Shown one piece after another: positions 43,872 through 56,283 of a DNA stretch of 64,000 nucleotides. Numbering within the stretch: position 1 is the first letter of the stretch; each line of letters starts with the position of its first letter. The DNA lies in contig JAJEKV010000054.1 of the NCBI GenBank assembly GCA_021234155.1, positions 8,888,655 to 8,952,654 on the forward strand. The letters run 5' to 3'. The position numbers and the translations under genes are program-made. The stretch comes from Isoetes taiwanensis. Taxonomy: Eukaryota > Streptophyta > Lycopodiopsida > Isoetales > Isoetaceae. The notes beneath the pieces were generated by a model, which worked only from the letters and a program-made list of their open reading frames with translations, was not told the origin of the DNA and searched no databases.

Positions 43872-46800
43872 CAGGCGATTTCTTAGCGGCAGAGGTGCAG
43901 AAAAGAAAAAAGATGGGAAACAACTATGAAACTAAGGCCTTTGTGTGATGAAGAACTGACTTGGAACTGGAGTGACCTGATAGAGAACGACAAAGAATAA
44001 TATACGAGGAGCAACCGATACCATGGGCGTGCCAAAAAAGAAACAACTGCCGAATGAGGTTGGTAAAGCCAAAGGGAGCTGAGGCGAGACAAAAGGTGAA
44101 AATATTATGCAAAACCTAACAAGGAATGGTGGAAGAAAGATGAAAACAAATGATACAAACTTCATAAAGATGATGCGAGCCGACTATGATTAACAAAGAA
44201 GGAAGGCAAAAATAAGGGGCAAATGGAATGCGTAAACAAATAAGGCCAAAAAACCGAACACAAACCACAAACTGCGACCACAACAACATGCACATACTAC
44301 GACCACAACAACATGCATATGAGAACAAATTGGATGATCAATGCACCAACAATGACAGCGAAGAAAAACCATCTGACAAACACTGTGAAAAACAAAGACT
44401 AAATTCTAACATCCATGCATAATGGACCCAAACGAACTTTCAGGAAAAGTAACAACATACAAGACAACTCACCTCAGAGACCTTGCATAATTGGACAAAT
44501 GAACAGACTAATGCCACGAAGCAACCAGACGCAATAGAGCAATCCAGATGAGCAGAATGGTGCAATAAGCTATAGCGGGCAACTGAGATGATTGGGGCAT
44601 AAATGAAAGCAGAACGCAGAGATAGGAGATAAATAAAAAAACAATATGGTCCAGTCGGAAATAGACACAGAGGGGCTAGTAGCCTCATGAGAACAATATG
44701 ATGAACAACACTAACTGAGAGAAATGACTAGAGCAATATCACTAAAAGGAGACAAGAGCAAGATAGAACACTGAGAGGGCAGGCGACTTCTTAATTGCAT
44801 AAATGCAGAAAGAGCCATCATGGGAAACAACTATAAAACTTATGAAAATTGGGTGATGAAGAAATGACTTAGAACTGGAGTGACCCGATAGGGAAAGACT
44901 AAGAAACAAAGGATGTCAAAAACATATGAGGAGCAACCAATACCAAGGGTGCGTCAAAGGTGAAACAACAGCTGAATGAGATTGGCGAACACAAGGGAGC
45001 CGAGGCGAGACAATAGCTAAGAAGATGAAAAACTAGTCATCGAATGCAAAACCTAGCAAGGAATAGTGGGAGGGGAGATGGAGGCATGAGGATACCAGAT
45101 TAAAGACGATGCGAACTAACCATGATTTAACAAAGAAGAAAGCCAAGACTAAGGAGCAAAATGGAATGCGTAAAAGACAAACATACATGAACACCGGACA
45201 CACAACAAACTACAACCACCAAGAAGAGCACATGAACAACAAAACATAAGAAACAATGTACCAACAAACTAGAGCGAAAACCATAATGACGAAACACTAA
45301 AAACAAAGACTAAATTCCAATGTAAATCATACATGTATAATGGTCCCAAGCGAACTCTTAAGCATAGCAACATAATCCCAGACATCCTTGAGACTAATGA
45401 AGCAATATAGAGGACCAGACATAACTATAGAACTGGAACAATGAATCTCAAGAAGTGAAATAGAATTATCTGGCGCATGTGGAAGACGACATCAAGGGAC
45501 TACAACTTGGCAAACACCCCAAACTGAGCGAATGACTCAGGAGAAATGAATCAAGTACCGAGCCCCAAGGGGTAAGAGGAGCAAACTCGTAGTTGGATGA
45601 AAGAACAACATAAGCATCCTACGAGCAAAGAAGACTAAGAAGCAACCAGGTAGATGGGACAATTCCAACGAGAAGACTGACGTAATATGCTATAGAGGGC
45701 AACTGAAGGAACAAAGATGCTTGAAGCAGAAAGCAAGGCAGAACACAGAGATAAAAAATAAACCGAACAATATAGCATAGTCAAAAATAGACATAGAGGG
45801 GCTAGCAGACCCAAGAGAACAACATAATGAACAACACCAACTAAGTGAAAAGACTAGAGCAATAGCACCAAATGACACAACGGGAACACCAATGTTGAAA
45901 GAGCCAAACGACACCAAGGGAAGCCAAGCCTAAGTTGAACACCCATCCCCAAAATAGGCACAATCTATAGCCAACACCGAGGATACAAAAGCCATGCCAA
46001 AAATTCCAATGGTCGCAAGAACCAACTAGACGAGAAATGAACAATTTATGGGAAGCTTGGAAAAGAATGTGGAGATCAGACAGAGGATGGTCAAACAGTA
46101 AGGCTAAGACACCAAACAACATTCTCAAGAAGGTGCTAATGTACATAAATGGATCCAAGGAACTTATAGATATCACATGCAAAGGACAAGGGTCTCCGGG
46201 TGCCTAAACCAAGATAGAAGAAGTGATAAGAAGGAAACGTGCATAAAACTAAAGAAACCTACCAAGTATAGAGCAAGACGGAGTGAGATGGGGCGAATAT
46301 GACTCAAGGCAATAGAAACCGCTCCCGGAATTAAAGGGGTGAGAGGAACAGATCGGACGACCGAACAAACTGTAACGGAGAATGCCACGAGAAAAGCAAG
46401 GGCCAGAGGAACCGATCAGGCATTGGGTAATGAACAAATCACAACTAAGAATATCATGAGATAAGAACACTAAGAGCAATGGAAAGAAATCAATGAGTCA
46501 AAAATTTGAAGGAGGACATGGCTTGGGTGGTCGTAACAATGACAAGGAACAAGCCACATGAGGGAATACAACATAAAATATGCAACTAAAACTCACAAAC
46601 ATCAATCTAGGAACTTCAACAGATCAAGTCATAACACATGCGAATGCAAATTGAGATATGACCCTGGCAAAGCTATGTAAACATGGGCAAATGGTTTTCC
46701 AAAATACCACCAAGGTAAAACCTCTGCAAAATGACCAAATATTAGCGACCATCACAAATGGTACCAATAGACCAACGATGGAGAAACCTGAGATCCTAAG

Positions 46801-49057
46801 CAAAAACGACTACCTAATGCAAGCAAAGCTTATTGAAAAGGATTAATTGTGGTAGGAAAGAGAGATATAATGGCCCACTACCATGCCGGGAAAACAATAA
46901 AGATACGAGATTCGAAAGCTTAGATAAAAAGCTATATGGCACACTAACACGAATCACCTACTGATAATGAAATGTAACTAAGGAAAAGTTCAGGAGGAGA
47001 GAAAATGTAGTAGTGATGGTGGAATATGCAAAGGTCAACGCAGAACACAAACTACATGGAAACTGACAAAAAATTCAACCTAATAAATTATACACCATAT
47101 AGAACCAGGCCAAGACAATTGATGCCAAACATATGAAGGGTGCAACATGGTCAAACGAAGAAGGGTGCATCCATGAAACTGCAATCAGATCTCGTAAACA
47201 TGACTAACCGTGGTAGAAATACCAAAGTGATGTGATGGATCCAAAAAAAAAATATGCCGTCTGAAACCATGAAGCCACATGATCTGCCCTAAGAAACCAC
47301 CACAAAAAGAAGTCAGTCCATCGTTGAACTGTGTAGTTGCCAAGTTGGAATTGATTCCAATCCTTATCGACTCGACTAATCCCTGGAAAATAAGCCTGCA
47401 AGTTTCAATGGGTTTCTAGAGTAATGGGGTCAAGGCGCCACTATAAAAAGAAAAAGGAAATAGGAATCAATGCAATAATGAGGTAACCAACAAAATGAGC
47501 CATGTTGTAACTGCGGATAGTGCAAGCATAAGGACTATCAAAAGGAATACCAACATACAAGAACGTGAAGAACCAAGAAAAAAGGAATACAAGCAAACAA
47601 GAAACCTTGTTTGATAAATTATGCACCAAGGACCCTTTGTTAGAATGTTTATAACATGAGGTTTAATGTTCGTAACATAAGGGGGGCACAAACGACCTAT
47701 GCATGGCGTCAAACAACAAGGAAAAGATGAGGCAAGGACTAAACTGACCAAACTCAACAAAAATATAATCATGGACAAGGACCGACCTATGCATAAGGAT
47801 CTTTTGTGATTAATGTTTAATCTTTGTTATAATGTTTATAACATCAGGGTTGCACAAACGACCTATGCATGCGTCAAATAACAAAGGGAAAGATGAGGCA
47901 AGAACCAGACTGACCAAACTCAACACATAAATTATTCTAACTATTCAAATAAAACCCCGGGCATAACCAAACCAAGCCCCAAGCACAACCTATAAGGACC
48001 ACCATAATACGACCTAGAACAACACAAACATAAAGCACACCACAAAACCCATACAGGCCTCCAAATCGACCGGCAAATGAAACAGAAACCAAACTATTAA
48101 CAAAAACGAAACCGAGCAAGACGGCAACAACAAATTAGACAAAAGAGGTCGACAAGATCCCTGCAGACCAAACAAGTCTCCTATATCAATCCAGATAGAC
48201 CCTATCTACCCATAAAACAGAACCTAGCTTCGCAACAACTCTGAAAACCCCAAAAAAATAATGACCTTATCTAAGCCAAGCACACCACAAACCCTGACTA
48301 ATAAATGAAACGAGACTAAGCAAGATGGCAATATAAACTGGCGAAAACGACAGACACGATCCCCACAGACTAACAAAATGTCTAAGAGCAAGTCAAACAA
48401 CCTAAACCCCCCAAAAACACCATAGCACATCGAAAAACAATCAAAAAATAGACTCACATTTCAAATTAAAAAGCCTAGCTATAGGAAATAATAAAACCAC
48501 AGGAGGGTCTACGCTACGGGAAATCCGGTGGTCAACCGGACCAACCTGGGTGAATCCGGCTATGAGGGCGCTTCAATTTAAAAAACAAAACACAGAGGGT
48601 CTGCCGGGGGAGAGGAAACAAGGGTAAGATCCAAGGAAGGACGAAGGTAATCAAGAAAGCCAAAAGCAACAGGGCCCGGAGCAAACCAAGATAAAGAATG
48701 ATGAATCAGGCGGATGGCGCTTGAAACCGAAAAACAAACAAGAATGGCACAAAAATCTTGAGGATCCAATCTCATGGCCGAGGAGGTGATCAAAAAAGGC
48801 AAAAAGGCAGCATGCATGGGAGCAACCCAAGAGTCAGAAGAGAAGAATCGAGGCCGGGAATGGGGAAGGAATGAAGAATAAACAAGAACAAGCACCTAAA
48901 CTTGGGCAGAGAGAACAAGCCAAGGAAGGCAGCAAATTCGATTGGATTTGGGGATGGGGATTTGCAAAGAATACCATGATCGGGGAAGAATTGGTAACTT
49001 TGAGCCCAATCCATCCGAGAAACCGGAGACTAGAACCTGAATGAAAGAATAAGCAGA

Positions 49058-49498
49058 GGAAAACTCTAGAACCAACAGAAGAATAGAATAGAATAGAATA
49101 GAATAGGTTTTTAGCGTCCATGGAGACCAACCGCCTATGGGACCCAAACAAAGAGAGCAACAAAGTAGGACATCGAGGATTAAACCCCCAAAGGGTTTTC
49201 GAGGAAAAACTTAGCGATAATAAGCATGCCGGGCAGATCGCATACAATTGCATAGGACGGTTCAAGACCGTCCCCGTAGGACACAAACGAAGTCCGATGC
49301 ATCCATAACCTCCACGGAGGTATGACCCCAACAAACCCACCGGTGCCGTAGTCAATAACCGTCTGCTTGGTGGCCGGGCACTAGTAGTCGAACATACCTC
49401 TCGGATATGGGCAAATGTGAGGCGGTCCGGAGGGTATGACATTCATCTTCAATCGCCTCGGTGGGTGGCAACAGGGCAAGAAAACTTTAGAACCAACA
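49058..49498 (-). mobile_element. LINE2 with target-site duplications, copy B
   Basis: Equivalent of 14,789-15,247: duplications at 49,058-49,077 and 49,480-49,498, AGAAT tail at 49,079-49,106, and a CAG-damaged coding part in between. The shared insertion shows that LINE2 predates the separation of the two copies. Confidence 0.88.
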
Positions 49499-51180
49499 TA
49501 ATTCAGCTCAGAAGAGAACCATGGCATTATATGACATGTTCTTGCGCTTTATCACAACATGTCTCCAATTCCAGATCTGTTTCTGAGATTCCGACTGCAC
49601 AAGCGGTGTTTGATATTTTTGTTCATTTGCATCTGCAGATGATTATTTCTATAGATAATCATGTATGTTGGACCAGTTTTGAACTTGCATATATTTTGAT
49701 GGAAAATACTGCATGGTTGGCGAACAAGTGAATTATTATGATATTGTCATATACTGGCTTCTGAATATGATCATGGATTAATGATATGTTCACTATCATT
49801 TGCATTCAGCAGAATTTGTTCTTGACAGAATTTGTTCTTGCATGCAGGGGCATATTGGTGACGTATTGGATGTCTTAAAGAGTACATTCTGAATGTCTAA
49901 ACTATGATATATTTGGTCCAAGATGTCGTGATTGTGGAGATCAGCTTAGTGCTACCATGCAACAAAATAGCATTTGGGAGAGGAGGCTTTGGTTTACTTG
50001 GATAGCAAGAAGGAAGAGACATTGGTCAAGAAGGAGGCGATTGGGCTAAAGAAACTTCATCCTGCTAGAAGGAGAGGCATTGGGCAAGAAGGGAGGCAAA
50101 AGATTGGGCTAAAAAACTCCATCCTTCTATGTGCTCATGGCATACTTGCAGATCAAACAATGTAGTTTGATGCACATATTATTCGAGACTCGAGAAAACA
50201 TGCAAAAGGCGAAGAAAAAAAGCTCGGCCAAGGCCTTTGATAGAGAGGTCCCTGCCTTGTTTTATAAATCTTTTAACGAGAGCCTTCAAATATTTCTAGA
50301 TCTTGGAAGGCTATTTTCTTGAGCTTTTTTTGTTTATGTGGGCTTGCTGGTGAAAAGCAAGATATGCAAAAGAAAGTAGAAGAGATCTGCTATATGCAAT
50401 TTTATGCCCCGAATCATAGCATAATGTAATGGGGAAGGGGCCGAGAGGAACTGCCGTTAACGAGTCAAGCTTCATTCATGGCTTGTTTTTTGCTCTTGAA
50501 AGAGCTTGAAGCAACTTTGCAGGAAATTCACTAGGTGGAAGCAAAACTTTGTTTTATGATCCTTCTTTTGTTCTTCAATCTTGAAAGAACTTGAAGCTTG
50601 AAACATATTAAAAGCGAGGGACTGCTAGATAGTGCCGGTTGTGGTCCTCATTCTCTAAGGGGACCCTACTCCTTTGTGGAAAGAAAGCTTTAATTATCCG
50701 CCATGTTCTAGATACTTTTACTTATATAATATCCTTTTTGAGCACATAAATCTCACATGATAATTTGATGCTGGATTATACGCTATATGTTTTTGCATAT
50801 AGGACTATAATTTTATGGCTTTTATGGCTTTTTAAAGGACAGGTTCTTGGAAGTAGGTCGATAACTTAACTAAAAAAATGTCTTTTCATTAAGTTAACGA
50901 AAATAAACTTAGTTAAATTGAATTGTGAATATTTTTTAGTTAAGTTAGATTTTAGGGTTTTTGGTTAACCACTTAACTGTAAAAGACAAATGCCAACAAT
51001 AAGTAATTAGGTTAAATTATTGTAACTTAACTATGTTTGGTGTGAAGAAATTTAACTTCTTGTTACGTGCTTAATAAAAACTTAACTAATTCTAGTGCGA
51101 ACCACGGTCATTGTAATTAAGTTTAACTAGTTATTTTTTTTTAACTTAAACCTAACTTAACGACGAGTGCGAATAGACCC
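49499..51180. other. Non-coding stretch and MITE-like sequence, copy B
   Basis: Equivalent of 15,248-16,925. At 49,575-49,610 copy B is the undamaged copy (CCAGATCTGTTTCTGAGATT) and copy A the damaged one. The TTAACTTA-rich stretch is at about 50,865-51,180. No gene seen. Confidence 0.5.
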
Positions 51181-51801
51181 TAAAAGCAAGTAACCATTTG
51201 AACTTTTGTTAAACCATTAAAAGTTGATAGCCATAGCAGGTTGTTAATAGCCATAGCAGGTTATAGAGCTTTTTTCAGTAAGCAAACTGCATTATTGAGA
51301 CAAGCTCTATAAATTCAAAAGATAAAGCTTAGGATCTCAATGATATAATTATTCCATTTAACAAATGCAGGCAAGTGTACGTGTTGCGATGCATGACCTG
51401 CTGACTTGGTCGTGTATTAAAATACCCACAATGCGTTTGACACTACACTTTTTCAAACCCAAACCAGCGGGGAAAAACCCACAACGGCCAAAACCTAAAA
51501 CTTGGATCAAACAGCATCTCAAGATCGATTCAACAAAAGAGTGGTACAACAGATTTGAAGAAACTGCTCCGACGAGCAAGTAATACTATACAAGTGATAT
51601 TTTCTGTAAATCAGAGCAGAAAGAGAACACTGTGACAAACTAATTCTAATTCTGCATCACTGTACAATGACCAAAAAATTTGATACATTTGAGATTACAA
51701 TCTGCCAAGACTCCCACCTTCAATCCCAGCAGCAGCAGCATCAAACTAACTAAAGCTAAAAAACTATCAAGAACATGCTACAGAGAAGAGGATGCAACAC
51801 T

Positions 51802-53146
51802 TCATTTGGCCCTCTTTGGCCTCTTGGAAGGAGGAGCAGAATCTGCAGGAGTTTTTTGCCGCAGAACCTCCAGGTTTAGCAATAACAGTTTTACAACTTT
51901 CATGGCCACAGTCTTCACCTTAGTAACCTTCTTAGCAGGGGTTTTTTCTTGGCAGATTTTGCAGCAGAACCTGGAGTAGAGACAATTGGGACTAATGCAG
52001 CAGCAGCAGAGGCAGATCTGGTAGATTTTGGGGATGATTCAAGGACAGAGCTTTTTGATCGAAGCAGCAGGGGTTGAGGGGGCAGGCTTCTTCTCTTCCT
52101 TGGCCGGAGTTGAAGATTTGGGGGCAGATTTCTTTGCAGATTTCTTGGCCTTTGGAGTTTTAGACTTGGCAGGAGCTTTCTTCGACTTGGGTCCAGGCTT
52201 GGAAGCTTTCTTAGGAGCCGGAGATGGAGCTGGAGGGGCAGAAACAGGGATTTGGCCGGAGTAGGAACAGCAGGAGGAAGAGGAGCTTTTACAGATTTCT
52301 TGGCCTTTTGGCAGGGGATTTCTTGACAGATTTGGGCTTTGAAACCTTGGCCTTCTTAGCAGGAGACTTGACTACCTTCGGTTTTGCAACTTTGGCAGGC
52401 TTAGCCTTGGCTGGCTTTGCAGCAGCAGGGGCCTTGGCAACGGATTTGCTTGGTTTTGGAGCTTTGGCCGGCTTTACAGTCTTGGCTTTTAGGCTTGCAG
52501 CAGGCTTTTTTCACATCAGAAGGAACCTTGAACGAAGCTTTTTTACCTTTGTAAGCTTTCCGGCCTTTGCCAAATTCCTTAACTGAGCCGTTAGAGTCTT
52601 CCTAAAATTTGCAGGCAGACCACTCTTGTATTTATCTTCAATATATTTAGCTATGGCGTGATGGCTCGATCCAGTTCTTTCCTTCAGAGACGAAATCGCC
52701 TCCAGAATCATCTGTCAATATATCAAAGACATTTCAATTCAGAACCCAAAAAGTAAAAAGAAAAAGAACAGAGGAACTAAGAAAAGAAGAAAAAACCAAA
52801 GAAATCTTAGCATACCTGTAAATACGGTGGATGGGACGCCGGAGCTTTGGGGCCTTTGGAGCCTTAGGTTTCGAAGCCTTTGCCCAGCGGCTTCTTTTTT
52901 GGAGCTTTGGCAGCCTTTGGAGCTTTGGCTATGGCTTTCTTCCCGGCGGGCTTCTTTTTTCGAGCCTTTTTCCCCCTCTTTGGAAGAATCATTCTCTGGG
53001 TTTTCCCCAGAAGGAGCGGGCAAAGCAGGGGCCGATACATCGACCACCGGAGCTGCCATATCCGGAGCTTCAACATCCCCGACTGTCACAGTCTCCACCA
53101 CATTAGTTTCTATAGCCACAGCTACAACATCACCTCCTTCAGCCAT
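51802..53146 (-). pseudogene. Histone H1, copy B (frameshifted, probably by homopolymer error)
   Basis: Same gene and splice sites as copy A: start at 53,146, donor after 52,816, acceptor before 52,711, stop at 51,802. Exon 1 is 5 nt shorter and exon 2 is 5 nt shorter than in copy A. Nearly all changes are in homopolymers: a run of eight T becomes six near 51,856, seven becomes six near 51,944, and others gain or lose one base near 52,055, 52,300, 52,490 and 52,540. A more complex change sits in exon 1 near 52,880. I saw no base substitution elsewhere in the coding region, and the globular domain is identical in sequence. Taken literally it is a pseudogene; the identity argues that it is the same gene with consensus errors. 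Confidence 0.85.
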
Positions 53147-53831
53147 AGCCGAAATCTGCCCTAATCCACTGATTCCGAGAAGCTTAATCCCGATTATGAA
53201 ATACCCAAAACAGGATCGAAGCTTACTCCGGCAAAATATTGAAGAAATGTTCAAAATCCGCACCAAATTGAACGGCGAAAAGCTCGTTGTAGAGATCAGA
53301 GAAGCAGGAAAAAGTCCACAGATGCGTGAATCAAGCGACTGGATATGGTGCCACCGGATCGCAGAAGGTTTGTGCAGAAAAAAGGCCTTTGTAGAAGACA
53401 AGAACATGCTGCCATTGGCCACGGCTATGGGAGGCCGGATCGACTGCCTTGTGAAGCATGGCCCTTCTCAACCGTCCGATGGGCTGGCGTGTATGGCTCA
53501 GATCTGCCCTAGGTTTTGAGGGGCCAAAGAAGATTTTGCAGCATCTTCACTTCTTGTCTGGTGTGCTTCTAGGGTGCATTTCTGTGGCTTGATCTTTGAG
53601 TTTGATTATGTTGTTTGGTATATGAATTATAGCATCTCGTCGAGCTTGAAGTTGGCTTTCAAATGAGCCATTCTACACTTAAATCGGTGCCCCCGACGAT
53701 CTAGATAGCCTTCCCCAAACCCCTGATCATCCTTGACTTGTTTTTCAGTGTCTCCTCTCCTCATCCTACATGCATCCTTGTTCCTCTATGCATTGAATCA
53801 CTTATTCTTGTGGCAGTGTTGAATACAGAGA

Positions 53832-54230
53832 CAATGTGATGACCCTCCAATGATCTTATTGGTTGTAGGGAGGTCACCCATAAGGTTCAGAAACCATGTT
53901 TACAATCTCCTTGAATGATGTGATTTCCATGTTCGATATTTAGCTAATCCTATTCTGTTGGTGAGGCAATGATGAGATTCCAAAGATAATAGGAAGGACA
54001 ACAAAGGAATATCTAAAAATCACAATGCAATTTGAGTATCGGATCGCACACCATGATCTTATTCACGCAGTAGAAAGGTCACCCATGAGGTCCAAGAAAC
54101 CATATTTAGAATCTCCATTTCAATGTTAGACATTTAGCTAATTCTATTCCTGTTATCTGAAGAGATTCAAGAGACAATAGGATGACAAAAAGGAGTGTCT
54201 AGAATCACAATGCAACCCGGTATCCGAATA
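53832..54230. repeat. Two-unit ~200-bp tandem repeat, copy B
   Basis: Counterpart of 19,583-19,992, with CTG losses such as GTTCTGATA to GTTCGATA. The CAG/CTG damage begins again here, at about 53,822. Confidence 0.75.
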
Positions 54231-54479
54231 GATCTCGTTGCTAAAAGGTAAGTGTCTCTCTCAATGTATCATTTTGATGCTCATTCAAACAGACATCCCC
54301 ATGAATGACCTCGATCTATTGATATTCAATAATCTCATTTGAAGCTTAGCATAATTAGCTTTCAAATTCTTAGATCGATCCTCCTACGGTGAGATATCCT
54401 TCCTCATATCTTGAAGATCTATAATGTCCCTGTCACACAAAATGATTAATTTCCCTTCAAGCGGTTATCTCAGAAACAA

Positions 54480-54774
54480 CTTAAACCTCTTGGAGCCACC
54501 CTTTGGTCGACGTGGCCATGTATGTCCGATGTTGGGTATTTCCTTAGTCCCTTCTATCCTAGCATAGTCAGCCCGATTACGCCCTATCAACATCATTCCT
54601 TCCGGTTATCCTAAGAGGGAAAAACTTGTCTCATGTAGCATAATTTGATATGAACGTGTGAATTTCCACTCCCATTGCCATACTAGAAGGCTTTTTGCAC
54701 ATGCTCCAAGTCATTCTAGGTAGCAAGAGACACCACCGTGCCCCGGACTTGACCTACCGTTATAGAAGGATAGG
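54480..54774 (-). mobile_element. LINE3 fragment, copy B
   Basis: Counterpart of 20,250-20,545, interrupted at the same place by the plus-strand LTR; frame damaged. Confidence 0.7.
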
Positions 54775-54783
54775 CATCACCAA

Positions 54784-56282
54784 TGTGACATTCCGCGTAT
54801 TTATCGCTATCATTATAACTCTTGTGACCGTCACCAAGTATGTTGGTCTATAAAGAGGATTATGGGCTAACATTAAAAGTGGTTTAAATTTGGCTATACT
54901 AAATAATTATAGACTAACTAATTTAATTAAACTAATTAAGCTAATTAATAAAACTAATTAGCTTATAAGGGGGAATTACTGCCCCAAATCGATTGGGCGG
55001 TGACTTGCTATTCCAAGGGGACAAGCTAGCCCTCCACCACCAAAATCGCCATTTTCGATTTGGGGAAGATTGAGAAGGGAGGGCCTGACTTGAGCATAAC
55101 AACTAACCTTGAACCATGGATGCTCTTGAGACAATGGGTCAGCCAAGACACAGGTCAACCTTTAGGTAGTTGGTGCTCTAATCTAACCCTTGTATGAGTA
55201 GGTGAATGATTAGACTCTCTCTTTTATGTTCTATTTGAGATTATGATGGATGGTTTCAATATGAATGTTCTTTCCTTCATTTCCTCTTGTGTCTTTGGGG
55301 CTAAAGGGGGTAGAGACCTAAAAGCTACCTAGGAATAGAGATGCTCTAGCTAGAACCCTCTAAAACCCATTAGATGCGGCATGTGCACAAGAGCCCTCAT
55401 TTTGTCGATGGGTATGATGTGGCCGAGCACCCGGACAAAGGATCACGGTGGGGATGTGGGGTGGGATCTTGCCTAAGCGTGGCTACAAAGGTTCCCCTGT
55501 GGCTAGTTCTATATTCGGTCATTGCATTATGGGCGGGGTATGGATCGACACACCCCAAGGGCGGGATCACATTACCTATAGGGACATCTTGGGCTCGATA
55601 GGCGTCTTTGGGGTGGCCTATGGATTTTGGGGGAAGTCAGTCTGGATGTGGTTGCACGGCGTAGATCCTCCTAGTCACCCATGGAAGCACCATGCTTCGG
55701 AAGGGGTTCCCCCCTTTCTTGCCTCATCGGACCAGGCGGGAGATGTAACCGGGAGTAGTCGTCGGTGACTCCATGAGATTACGTCCGAAAAGGCTACTGA
55801 CCATGCCATAGCGTGATTGACCCTATCTGCAAAAGTGTGCTGGGGGGCCCGGATGTAGTGGACTACCCTAACCATTGTTCTATGCCAACTAATGCCATGT
55901 TATACCTGCAATGCGATGTTATCAGGAGGCCTTATTTGTCGGTCGACCATGAGTCTCGAGTAGGGATAGAGCCTTATTCTTGGTGCATTTTTTGTTATGT
56001 TGGTATTACATTTGTATTCATATGGATGTGATTGGCCCGGTGCCAGCGATGGTATATTATTTATTTGTATTGTTGCTAGGTGCTCTGCTTGTATATGCGG
56101 CTTCGCTATATAGGATTCCCATTGGCGTGGGGCCGAAGCACACCTTCGTGTCCTTCACGGACAAGTGGTGTGCGAGTCAAGCGGAGGGGGCCTTTACGTG
56201 GTGATGAGGTAAGCCATGGGAGGGGAATTTCTAAAGATGCATTATATGATGGAAGCATCGTATAGGCGCGGGGAGCATCACA
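54784..56282 (+). mobile_element. 5' LTR (plus strand), copy B
   Basis: TGTGACATTCC to GAGCATCACA, 1,499 bp. The primer-binding site follows at 56,284 as TGGTATCGAGC. Many CAG/CTG differences from copy A. Confidence 0.83.
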
Positions 56283-56283
56283 A

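Larger units (their letters stand above)
42220..49057. repeat. A/G-rich block, copy B
   Basis: Collinear with 8,123-14,788. From 42,220 to about 48,480 the differences from copy A are ordinary substitutions, mostly transitions, plus repeat-number changes; CAG and CTG are intact. After about 48,490 the damage pattern returns. No credible gene. Confidence 0.6.
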
